Positions 26,253-34,356 of a stretch of DNA of 64,000 nt are shown here, piece by piece. The stretch comes from DATAWK01 sp036267255 (GTDB lineage: Bacteria; Acidobacteriota; Terriglobia; Terriglobales; Acidobacteriaceae). Within the stretch, counting starts at the first letter, position 1. The number at the start of each line of letters is the position of its first letter. Under the pieces are notes generated by a model. It had not been told where the DNA came from and did not search any database. It worked only from the letters and a program-made list of their open reading frames with translations. A program made the position numbers and the translations under genes. The DNA is taken from positions 1 through 64,000 of the forward strand of contig DATAWK010000016.1 in assembly GCA_036267255.1 (NCBI GenBank). Reading direction: 5' to 3'.

Positions 26253-27308
26253 ATGAATCGCAGACATTTCACCTCTCTCCTTCCGCTCAGCGCCGTGGCC
26301 GTGGCCTTGCTCCTCAGCACAGGTTGCAAGAAGCAGCCTGCGCCGCAGACTACCCAGGAAATACAACCGGCAGCGGCCCCCGCGCCACCAACCGACAGCC
26401 AGATCACCGCCCAGGTCCAGAGCCAGATTGCCGCAGAGGACGCCCTGAAAAATCTGCCCATCCAGGTGCAGGCTGCCAATGGCGTCGTCACGCTCTCCGG
26501 CAAAGTCAATGATGATGCTGCCCGGGAGCTCGCCGCCAATGACGCCGCTCAGGTCGCCGGAGTCAAGACTGTCGTCAACAATCTTGTCGTCCAGCCGGTC
26601 CGCGCCGCCGTGGTCCCTCCCGTTCGCCACAAGCGTCGCCCGCAACCGCCGCCACCGGTCGTCGCGGAGAACAACCCTCCGCCGCCGCCCCCCGTGGACA
26701 ACACCGTCGCTCCACCCCCTCCCGTGCAGACTGCGCCCGTTGCACCACCGCCACCACCGCAACCCGTGCAGCAAACGCTCACCATTCCTGCTGGAACCGA
26801 TATAGCTGTGCGCACATCGGAAACGCTGCAGACCGGACAAACTCAGCCCAACACGCCCTTTCATGCCTCCTTGACTTCGGACCTGATTGTCAATGGCCTG
26901 GTTGCCATTCCTCGCGGAGCACCCATTACCGGGCGCGTGATCGACGCCAAGGATGCAACCCATTTCAAAGGACAATCGGAGCTTTCTCTTGAACTGACCA
27001 AAATAAAGACTCAGGGCACAGCGCTCACCCTGGTCACAAATCCGCTGGTGCGTAAGGGAGAGGCACGCGGTAAAAACACCGCCATGAAATCCGGCGGAGG
27101 CGCTCTTCTCGGCACCCTGGTCGGTGCCTTGGCTGGAGGCGGCAAGGGTGCCTTGATCGGCGCAGCCGCTGGAGCTGGCGCCGGGGCCGGTGTCAATGCC
27201 GTCACGAAGGGCGAACAGGTCAAAATTCCTTCGGAAACCATCCTGCACTTTACGCTCGCTAGCCCTGTGCAGGTTACGGTTACAGTTCCGCCCGGAGGAA
27301 GCAACTAG
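26253..27308 (+). CDS. BON-domain lipoprotein with proline-rich linker
   Basis: A 351-residue envelope protein. LLLSTGC (19-25) is a lipobox-like site with C25 as the likely lipidated residue. A BON domain spans about 47-112 (SQITAQVQSQIAAEDALKNL; VTLSGKVNDDAARELA), expected to bind membranes or phospholipid. A Pro-rich linker (about 120-175) follows, then a beta-rich domain and a glycine-zipper segment (ALLGTLVGALAGGGKGALIG) that may insert in the outer membrane. A hairpin 60 bp downstream (27369-27404) probably ends the transcript. Confidence 0.85.
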   Translation: MNRRHFTSLLPLSAVAVALLLSTGCKKQPAPQTTQEIQPAAAPAPPTDSQITAQVQSQIAAEDALKNLPIQVQAANGVVTLSGKVNDDAARELAANDAAQVAGVKTVVNNLVVQPVRAAVVPPVRHKRRPQPPPPVVAENNPPPPPPVDNTVAPPPPVQTAPVAPPPPPQPVQQTLTIPAGTDIAVRTSETLQTGQTQPNTPFHASLTSDLIVNGLVAIPRGAPITGRVIDAKDATHFKGQSELSLELTKIKTQGTALTLVTNPLVRKGEARGKNTAMKSGGGALLGTLVGALAGGGKGALIGAAAGAGAGAGVNAVTKGEQVKIPSETILHFTLASPVQVTVTVPPGGSN

Positions 27309-27653
27309 GGCAGCGACTTTTACCGGTCTCTGCCGTCACGCAACTGGACTGCGGACCTTTTGCATCCAACAGGCAGGTGTGCGTTCTCTTGTACACCTGC
27401 CTGTAAGTTTCTTCAGATCCATGGGTCTCTTCCGGCTGGCATGCATCGGTTCGATAGCGCCGCCGTATCCGGAGCGCGGAAGACTATATTGATCCTAGGC
27501 AGATATTGGGACAGATATTGGTTGGCGTTCGACAGCGTTTCGTTCACCCAAATCAGTTCTTGGGCAGCTTTCTCCTGGCTTTTCCGGTACGGTGGCATCT
27601 GAAAACCGCCGACTCGTACCTTATATAAACGAAAGTAATTTCAGGTGCCTTGC
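27309..27653. other. Intergenic region with terminator-like hairpin
   Basis: Contains the hairpin at 27369-27404. A minus-strand frame at 27413-27598 has no ribosome binding site and no recognisable domain, so it is not called. The rest should hold the promoter of the GH57 gene, which was not identified. Confidence 0.4.
27369..27404 (+). terminator. Hairpin with perfect 12-bp arms, probable terminator
   Basis: ACAGGCAGGTGT (27369-27380) and ACACCTGCCTGT (27393-27404) with a 12-nt loop, followed by the short AAGTTTCTTC. Its position 60 bp after the BON gene suggests termination; the U tract is poor. Confidence 0.5.
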
Positions 27654-29393
27654 ATGACTCCGGCGAAACGAAAAAAGGTTTCTGGCTTTCTGTCCTTCAC
27701 TCTGCATTCTCACCTGCCCTACGTCGTCAACCACGGCACCTGGCCGCATGGATTGGAATGGCTGCTCGAAGCCGCGGCGGAAACCTACCTTCCCCTGCTG
27801 CATGTCATCCGCAATCTGGAGCGGGACGGCATCGCCCTCAAGGCCAACATCAATCTCTCGCCCATCCTGCTGGAGCAGCTCGCGCACCCCGTCTTTTGCG
27901 CGGAATTTCCGCAATACGTGCAGCGAAAAATCGTCTCCGCGCGCGAAGATGAAGCGTACTTCAGCCAGAATGGCGAACAGCATTTTGCCGAAACCGCACG
28001 CTACTGGGAGCAGTTCTTTACCCAGGCATTGACGGATTTCGAGGCCCTCGGCGGCGACATCGTGCGCGGATTCCGCGAAGCCCAGCAGGCTGGCCTCATC
28101 GAAATCATCACCTGCGCCGCCACGCACGGCTACTTCCCCCTGCTCGGCACCGATGAATCCATCCTTGCCCAGGTACGCACCGGCGTCGCCACCCATGAAC
28201 ACCACATCGGGCGCAAGCCGCGCGGCATCTGGCTGCCCGAGTGCGCCTATCGCCCCGCCGGACACTGGAATTTTCCCGTCGTGCCCCAGGGCAGCGACAA
28301 ACCCTGGCATGGCTACGATCGCATCGGCGTCGAAGACGCCCTCGGACAAAGCGGCATCGACTTCTTTTTTGTCGATACCCATCTGGTCGAGGAATCCGTA
28401 ATGTTCACGCCCTACGAACTGCGTGCCGGCGGGGCCGTGGGCGTGGCGGCAGCACTCGCCGTCGAAACCGGAATGTCCCACCGCTCCCTCTACAAGCCCT
28501 ATTATGCCGACGGTCCGCACGCGCACCAGCATCCCGTAGCCATCTTCCCGCGCGATCCGCGCACCGGCCTGCAGGTTTGGAGCGGCGACACCGGCTATCC
28601 CGGAGACAGCTATTATCTCGACTTCCATAAAAAGCGCTGGCCCGGCGGCCATCGCTACTGGCAGGTCACCCACGCCAAGATCGACATGGCCTTCAAGACC
28701 CCCTACTATCCGGAGAAGGCCGCGGCACGCACCCGGGATCACGCCGAGCATTTTGTCACCCTGGTCTACGAGGCTCTCAAGCCCAGCTTCGGCGATGCCG
28801 TCCCCCCCATCCTCACCGCGCCTTTCGACGCCGAACTCTTCGGTCACTGGTGGTTCGAGGGTCCCATGTGGCTCGAACACGTCGCCCGCGTCATTGCGAG
28901 GAAGGACGTTCCCATCGCTCTCACCACCGCCTCCGAATATCTCGACAAGTATCCCGCCGCCGGCTATCTCGCACTCGAAGAAGGCTCCTGGGGCAAGAAC
29001 GGCACCAACGAAGTCTGGCTCAACCCGGACACGCGCTGGACCTGGCGACACATCTACCCCGCCGAGGCCTCCGTGCGCGAAGCGGCAGCCTCCACGCAAT
29101 GGCGCGGCAATCCATTAGGCACGCGCATCCTCAAACAGCTTTGTCGTGAATTGCTCCTGCTCGAATCCTCCGACTGGCAATTCCTCATCACCACGGAATC
29201 CGCACGCGATTACGCCGAGGAGCGCTTCCTGGAGCACCTGGAGTCTTTTCGCAGCACCGAGGAGACATGGCGCTCCTTCCTCGCCACCGGTTCCATTTCA
29301 GAGGATCAGGATGTCGCGCTTGCTGCGATCGAAAAACAGGACAGCATCTTTGCCGACATCGACCCATCTCTCTGGGCGCCACTGAAAAGCTGA
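27654..29393 (+). CDS. GH57 1,4-alpha-glucan branching enzyme
   Basis: A 579-residue glycoside hydrolase family 57 enzyme, which in this subgroup (with DUF1957-type C-terminus) forms alpha-1,6 branches in glycogen. HSHLPYV (18-24) is the conserved N-terminal motif. E196 in WLPECAYRP is the expected nucleophile, and D392 in APFDAELFGHWW the acid/base. DTHLV (241-245) and the C-terminal helical part also match. It is cytoplasmic, with no signal peptide. ATG 27654 with AGGTG before it is preferred over GTG 27645. No other glycogen gene is adjacent. Confidence 0.92.
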   Translation: MTPAKRKKVSGFLSFTLHSHLPYVVNHGTWPHGLEWLLEAAAETYLPLLHVIRNLERDGIALKANINLSPILLEQLAHPVFCAEFPQYVQRKIVSAREDEAYFSQNGEQHFAETARYWEQFFTQALTDFEALGGDIVRGFREAQQAGLIEIITCAATHGYFPLLGTDESILAQVRTGVATHEHHIGRKPRGIWLPECAYRPAGHWNFPVVPQGSDKPWHGYDRIGVEDALGQSGIDFFFVDTHLVEESVMFTPYELRAGGAVGVAAALAVETGMSHRSLYKPYYADGPHAHQHPVAIFPRDPRTGLQVWSGDTGYPGDSYYLDFHKKRWPGGHRYWQVTHAKIDMAFKTPYYPEKAAARTRDHAEHFVTLVYEALKPSFGDAVPPILTAPFDAELFGHWWFEGPMWLEHVARVIARKDVPIALTTASEYLDKYPAAGYLALEEGSWGKNGTNEVWLNPDTRWTWRHIYPAEASVREAAASTQWRGNPLGTRILKQLCRELLLLESSDWQFLITTESARDYAEERFLEHLESFRSTEETWRSFLATGSISEDQDVALAAIEKQDSIFADIDPSLWAPLKS

Positions 29394-29410
29394 CTCGTCA
29401 AAAAAGTTTG

Positions 29411-29450
29411 TCATCCTGAGCGGAGCGAAGATTCCGGAGAATCGCCGCTC
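29411..29450. repeat. Dispersed intergenic repeat (short copy)
   Basis: GTCATCCTGAGCGGAGCGAA (29411-29430) then GATTCCGGAGAATCGCCG. Matches the first half of the copies at 24811 and 41854, without the GTCTC/GAGAC palindrome. Confidence 0.6.
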
Positions 29451-29634
29451 CGCAAATATCGCCTGTTTCTGCAGGAAGAACAGGTGCCCCTGTGCGCGAA
29501 GCTCGCAGGGGCCGTTTGCTGGTGCCTGCACCTCGTCGAATGTCAGGTTGCGCCCATAGAAAAAGGCCACGCTGATAGCGCGACCCTTTTCTATTCTTAG
29601 TTTCACTTTCCTTCGAGGATGCTTACACCGCCCG

Positions 29635-32600
29635 CTATTTCCGGATCCCCGCAGTAATGACGACACCACCACCGCCGTTGCCGCCGGTTGTGCCGCTATT
29701 TCCGCCGCCCGGTGTAATAACTACGCCACCGCCGCCGTTGCCGCCGGTTGTCCCGCCATTCCCGCCACCCGGTGTAATGACGACACCACCACCACCGCCA
29801 TTGCCACCAGAACCAGAACCGCCATGCCCTGGGATCACAATGCAGGAATGCTTGTTCCCTTTATTTGTGTGCTCCTTGCTGCTGTTGTTCTGTGGCGTAA
29901 CTCCCAGCAGCTTCAGGAACCTTGGATCCGCAAACATCCTCTTATCCAACTTGCCCGGTGTCATCGGCCCGAAATCCTTCATCAGGCTACGAGCTGTCTG
30001 ATCGCGAACGTCAGGATTGAGTTTATCGGTCTGGATTGCACCGCGGAATGCCGCATTCGTGGCGGGGCATGGTCCGGAGCAATAAAGTGCTGTTGCTCCA
30101 GCTAAGCCTCCACCATCCTGGCCGGCTGGGAATGTCGCCAGCACAGTATAGTTTCCGCTCGGCGGGGTGTAGGTATAAAACGCTCCATAGCCAAAAAGGA
30201 CCTGATCCCCTATGGTCTCCGGACTTGCTGTTCCTCCATTCAGGGAGAAGTCCACAGTTCCCGTCTCAACTACATTGCCGGAAGCAGTGACTTGCGCGAA
30301 ACAACCACCGAATCCCAGGAACGGGATGCTCACACAGTTCAGCGTCATCGTCGGCGTGACCTGCGTTACCGTCAACAACTCATTCGGCGATGTGCCAGTC
30401 TGATAGTTGGCGTTGTTCGGGTTATATTGCGCGTAGAACAGATACGTCCCTGGCGTTAAGACTCCGTTGGGATCGCTGATCGACACGGAGTAGGTGCAAA
30501 CATCCCCTGTGCAGTCAGCCGCTGTGAGCGGGAATGGTTGGCCCGTGGTAGCAGCCTCAAACCCCGATGGAGTATAGATGTAGAGATTCAGCGAGCCTGT
30601 CGGCCTTCCACCTGCAGCCGTTCCGGTCACGGTGATGGTCGCCGTGAACGTCCCCATAAACGATATCGTGCTTGGGTTCAGCGTCAACGCAACTTGCGTG
30701 CCTCTGATGACAATTGGCTGGGATCCTGCCACGGTTGTATTGGGCTGATAATTCACATTGCCCGAATACAGGCTGCCGATGATGTGCGTTCCACTGCCCA
30801 GGTTCTGCAGTTTTATGGAACCTGCACCTCCGGTCAGCGGTATCGGTGCGTTGCTGACCGACTTTCCGGTGGTATCTTCCAGGATCACCGATCCGGTAGC
30901 CGCGGCGCCACCCAGCGCAGGTGTCACCTGCACTCCAATGGTGACCGCCTGATTGTATGCAAGCGTGCCGCTCGGAGTGACCGTGATCACGTTGTTTGTA
31001 CCGGAGCTGTTCAACAGCACGCTGGTGCTCAACGGACTCGGAGGACTGAGCACCGCACCCGCTGCTGGCTGATACGCCGGTATAGCCAGGTTGATCCGGG
31101 CGATTGTGTTCGCCGTCACGATATCCAGCTTGCCGTCATGGTTGAAGTCCGCCAGCGCGATGGCCCACGGCTGCGCTCCCGGTGTGCTGGGAGCCGTGCT
31201 GGTAGAGGTTGGGAACTGCCAGCGTGCGGTAAATGTTCCGTCGCCATTACCCTCCAGTACGGTCACACTATTGAAGTTCGGATTCACATTCACAATGTCC
31301 GGAATGCCATCGTTGTTCACATCTCCCACGGCAATCGAGATTGGGAAGTTTAATGTCTGTATGGCGCTGGAAGTAAATCCGCCATCGCCGTTACCCAGGA
31401 AGATGGCGACGGTGTTTCCGCCTGCGGTCCCAACTGCAAAGTCCAGATTGCCATCCCGGTTAAAGTCGCCGACAGCGATGCTCGATGGCCCGATGGATCC
31501 CACCGGCGCACTCCCGCCACCACCAGCCAGGCTGGGAATCGTAAGGATCGTCGGAGACTGGAAGGAGCCGTTCCCGTTCCCTAAATAAACTTCCGCACTG
31601 CCCGACTGGAAATTCGTGAATGCAACGTCCTGGTTGCCATCGCCGTTGAAGTCGGCAATCACCACGTTGTAAGGATTCGTCTGTCCCGCCAGCGTTGGTG
31701 TCGATCCCGGCGTAAACGATCCATCACCCGCACCAATCAGGATGGAAACATCATTCGCCCCGTAGTTCGTCACTGCCAGGTCCGGAATGCCATCACCGTT
31801 CAGATCGCCAATCGCAACTCCGGTTGGCAGGCGCCCCACGGTGTACGTTCCCTTCGTTGTAAACGCGCCGGTGCCGGTGTTCAGCAGTACCGTCACGGTG
31901 CCGTCGGTTTCATTGGCCACCACGATGTCGGGGCTGCCGTCATGGTTCAGATCGCCAACCGCGATCGAATACGGATGCTTGCCGACAGGGTAGAGCGTCT
32001 GCGCACCGAACCCTCCGCTGCCGTTGCCGAACATCACGCCAACGGTGCCGTCCTCCAGATATGCAACCGCCACATCGGGAATGCCATCACCGTTGAAATC
32101 TCCTGTCGCAATGGCGTCCGCCATGTTGCCGGCGCCCGACTGCGTCGCCGCCAGAAAGTTTCTTCCGCCCGGCAATGTATTGATCAGCGTGTTGTTCAGA
32201 TACAGGCTGACTGTGCCCACGGCGTTCTGTGTAACCGCCAGATCGGGCTTGCCGTCGCGGTTAAAGTCTCCAACTGCCAAACCGTACGGGCTGCTTGCAA
32301 CTGCCGGAGTCAGCACTGTCTGGAACAGGCCAGTCCCTGTGCCCAGCAGAACTCCAAACGTTCCGCCAGTTGTCACGCCACCCGTGGTGACAAGCGCATC
32401 CGCAACGACGATGTCCGCATTTCCGTCATTGTTCACGTCTGCAATCACCAGCGATTGAACATTGCTGCCTGCGGCATACTTCGCCTGCGCTCCGAACGCG
32501 CCGTTTCCATTTCCCAGAAACACGCTTACGTTGTTGCTGGCGTAGTTGCCTACAGCGATATCGACCTTGCCATCGTGGTTAAAGTCCGCCACGCCAATCG

Positions 32601-33366
32601 ACTCCGGCGTCGTGCCGACTGTAATGGCGCCGCCGGCCGTAAAGCTCCCAGTTCCACTGCCCGTCAGGATATACATCCTGTTGCCTGTTTGATCTGTAAC
32701 CGCCAGGTCTGCATTCTTCACGCCGTGAAAATAACCGACCGTAATCGCTGAAAGCTTGGTGCCGGCGGATACCGCCCCACCCGGATTAAAGGCTCCATTC
32801 TCGCTTCCCAATAGAACCGTCACTCCCGTCGCATAGGACACAGCGATGTCTGGAATACCGTCATTATTGAAATCTCCAACCGCAATCCCCGTTGGAGTAG
32901 CACCCGTTCCATACGTCGTATCCAGCGTCAGAACTCCCGCTGCGGAATCTGTATAAATCGCAACCCGACTTCTCCCCTGTTCCACCACGGCCACCGCGGG
33001 CGATCCACTGCGGGCAAAGTCCGGCAAAACGCCTATCGCAACCGGTGTCGTCCCAGTGCCCGTCCCGTATGTCGTCACCGCATAGCCCGTATTGTTGCTC
33101 AGCACCACGCCAATCGTGTTGGCCGTGCCGTTCGCTGTGACGCTGTCCGGCTTGCCGTCCCGGTTCAGGTCGACAACAGCGACTCCCCGGGGCGTACCGC
33201 CCACCGTGTAGGTAGAGCCAGCCGCCAACGGCTGATACACAGCCTGCGCATGCGTGGTTGCCGTTGCGAGGACTACGCCAAATATGCAGGCGATAGACGA
33301 CATAATGTAGCTGATAGACGACATACTGCGGCGTGTGCTGCGGCGAGACAATGGATGGAAAGACAT
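29635..33366 (-). CDS. Large secreted FG-GAP/VCBS repeat protein with Gly-rich tail
   Basis: A 1243-residue protein with a signal peptide (about residues 1-42, ending THAQA). Some 14 FG-GAP-like repeats follow, each with a calcium-loop-like motif such as DFNRDGKPDLAV or DLNGDGIPDLAV; two are degenerate. This part would fold as beta-propellers. Two or three Ig-like domains (GTLAYNQAVTIGVQV onward) come next. The tail after about residue 1185 is Gly-rich, with 20-residue repeats (VVITPGGGNSGTTGGNGGGG). No LPXTG or PEP-CTERM sorting signal was seen. It is probably exported, perhaps as a surface or adhesion protein. Such proteins are abundant in Acidobacteria; function unknown. Confidence 0.9.
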   Translation of the reverse strand: MSFHPLSRRSTRRSMSSISYIMSSIACIFGVVLATATTHAQAVYQPLAAGSTYTVGGTPRGVAVVDLNRDGKPDSVTANGTANTIGVVLSNNTGYAVTTYGTGTGTTPVAIGVLPDFARSGSPAVAVVEQGRSRVAIYTDSAAGVLTLDTTYGTGATPTGIAVGDFNNDGIPDIAVSYATGVTVLLGSENGAFNPGGAVSAGTKLSAITVGYFHGVKNADLAVTDQTGNRMYILTGSGTGSFTAGGAITVGTTPESIGVADFNHDGKVDIAVGNYASNNVSVFLGNGNGAFGAQAKYAAGSNVQSLVIADVNNDGNADIVVADALVTTGGVTTGGTFGVLLGTGTGLFQTVLTPAVASSPYGLAVGDFNRDGKPDLAVTQNAVGTVSLYLNNTLINTLPGGRNFLAATQSGAGNMADAIATGDFNGDGIPDVAVAYLEDGTVGVMFGNGSGGFGAQTLYPVGKHPYSIAVGDLNHDGSPDIVVANETDGTVTVLLNTGTGAFTTKGTYTVGRLPTGVAIGDLNGDGIPDLAVTNYGANDVSILIGAGDGSFTPGSTPTLAGQTNPYNVVIADFNGDGNQDVAFTNFQSGSAEVYLGNGNGSFQSPTILTIPSLAGGGGSAPVGSIGPSSIAVGDFNRDGNLDFAVGTAGGNTVAIFLGNGDGGFTSSAIQTLNFPISIAVGDVNNDGIPDIVNVNPNFNSVTVLEGNGDGTFTARWQFPTSTSTAPSTPGAQPWAIALADFNHDGKLDIVTANTIARINLAIPAYQPAAGAVLSPPSPLSTSVLLNSSGTNNVITVTPSGTLAYNQAVTIGVQVTPALGGAAATGSVILEDTTGKSVSNAPIPLTGGAGSIKLQNLGSGTHIIGSLYSGNVNYQPNTTVAGSQPIVIRGTQVALTLNPSTISFMGTFTATITVTGTAAGGRPTGSLNLYIYTPSGFEAATTGQPFPLTAADCTGDVCTYSVSISDPNGVLTPGTYLFYAQYNPNNANYQTGTSPNELLTVTQVTPTMTLNCVSIPFLGFGGCFAQVTASGNVVETGTVDFSLNGGTASPETIGDQVLFGYGAFYTYTPPSGNYTVLATFPAGQDGGGLAGATALYCSGPCPATNAAFRGAIQTDKLNPDVRDQTARSLMKDFGPMTPGKLDKRMFADPRFLKLLGVTPQNNSSKEHTNKGNKHSCIVIPGHGGSGSGGNGGGGGVVITPGGGNGGTTGGNGGGGVVITPGGGNSGTTGGNGGGGVVITAGIRK
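29655..29815. repeat. 60-bp tandem repeats encoding the Gly-rich tail
   Basis: Complete units lie at 29655-29714 and 29715-29774 and a partial third from 29775, each encoding 20 residues. The high similarity of the units suggests recent expansion or active gene conversion. Confidence 0.85.
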
Positions 33367-33951
33367 ACCTGCGACCTCAACTCAAAATTTGGGCTTCTAC
33401 CAAAGGGGACGAGTCGTTTGTATTGGAAATGCGCAAAACACAGCAGTAGAAGAAGGACGCATTTCAATTACGACTTTGGTAACAACACTCCGGCACGAGT
33501 CGTTGACTAAAAACGAAGAACCGCCCGGCATCACTGCAGCCCCTGCTACGTCTGGGGAAAACGAAAACAGTATCAAGTGTTGCGAACATAAATTCCGGTC
33601 TCAATTCATGGCACGATCCGCACAGAATTGCGACCTAAGCACTGCAACAGCTTACTGACTACAGAATTGTTTTTACGAACGGCTGAGAATCGGTTTCGAT
33701 TCCCAACCTGGGAACTTCCAGAGAATAGCGTACTTTCAACAAAATAACGATGAAAATCTTTGTTATTTCTTCTGCAATGAAAGGACTTTGGCGGGAGTTA
33801 CTCCCTTGATTCTTGCCCGGAAGTTATCCTCGCTCCTGCCGGGGTAACTGCAATGGTACGCACACGCGTCACACCCATCCTCAGCGGCGGTTTCCCGGCT
33901 ACTCCTACGGCAACCGAACCAGCCTCCACGCCTTCCAATCTCCAATCCGGA
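33367..33951. other. Intergenic region without a recognised gene
   Basis: 585 bp upstream of the FG-GAP gene, AT-richer than the surroundings. It holds small palindromes (TTCCCA-ACC-TGGGAA at 33700-33714; GGGAG-TTA-CTCCC near 33793) but no protein frame with start signals. Probably the promoter region of the FG-GAP gene, with horizontally variable or regulatory sequence. Confidence 0.45.
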
Positions 33952-34263
33952 TCAATCCAGATCGAAATCCCGCAGCGGTTTGCCTGTATCCGGCGTTTCC
34001 TTGGCCTTGCGCAGCGCCTCGGCAAATTTCTTCGCCATCACGTCTTCTTTGTTCTTTTCGGCGTCCACCGCCTGGCGGAACAAGGACTCTTTCCGCTCCT
34101 CCTGCTCCCGCAAGGCGCGTTTGGCCGCATCGAAATCCTCAAACGTCTTCTTCCTCGGCGCCGGAGTATGGGCAATCACCGCCCGCGTGGCCGGATCGAT
34201 CTTCAGCATGGCGCCGCAATCCGGGCAGCTAACCTCAAAAATATCTGCGTCTTTGCGTGCCAT
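33952..34263 (-). CDS. Small zinc-ribbon-like, charged helical protein
   Basis: A 103-residue protein starting MARKDADIFEVSCPDCGAML, with a single CxxC (CPDC) that resembles half of a zinc ribbon. A long charged helical region follows (FDAAKRALREQEERKES ... MAKKFAEALRKAKE). It has no signal peptide. Its function is unknown; it could bind metal as a dimer. It lies 93 bp downstream of bshC on the same strand, with three 18-bp repeats between them. Confidence 0.75.
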   Translation of the reverse strand: MARKDADIFEVSCPDCGAMLKIDPATRAVIAHTPAPRKKTFEDFDAAKRALREQEERKESLFRQAVDAEKNKEDVMAKKFAEALRKAKETPDTGKPLRDFDLD

Positions 34264-34295
34264 CCTGCGCTGTCTCCCCGCACACAGAATACAAC

Positions 34296-34349
34296 TCCCT
34301 TGGCAGTTTTGCTTCCCCTGGCAGTTTCGCTTCCCTTGGCAGTTTCGCT
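34296..34349. repeat. Three 18-bp tandem repeats downstream of bshC
   Basis: Units TCCCTTGGCAGTTTTGCT (34296-34313), TCCCCTGGCAGTTTCGCT (34314-34331) and TCCCTTGGCAGTTTCGCT (34332-34349). They fill most of the gap between bshC and the zinc-ribbon gene. Confidence 0.8.
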
Positions 34350-34356
34350 GCCGTTC

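Noticed and set aside
25629..27248. 539-codon minus-strand frame across the YtxH and BON genes
   Set aside because: It runs through the intergenic region and antisense to the BON lipoprotein, and shares bases with the YtxH gene in another frame. No domain.
27413..27598. 61-codon minus-strand frame as a small gene or gene remnant
   Set aside because: No ribosome binding site, no recognisable similarity, and it lies in an otherwise non-coding gap.
33700..33714. Palindrome TTCCCA-ACC-TGGGAA as regulator site or terminator
   Set aside because: A single short palindrome without promoter context or U tract; insufficient evidence.
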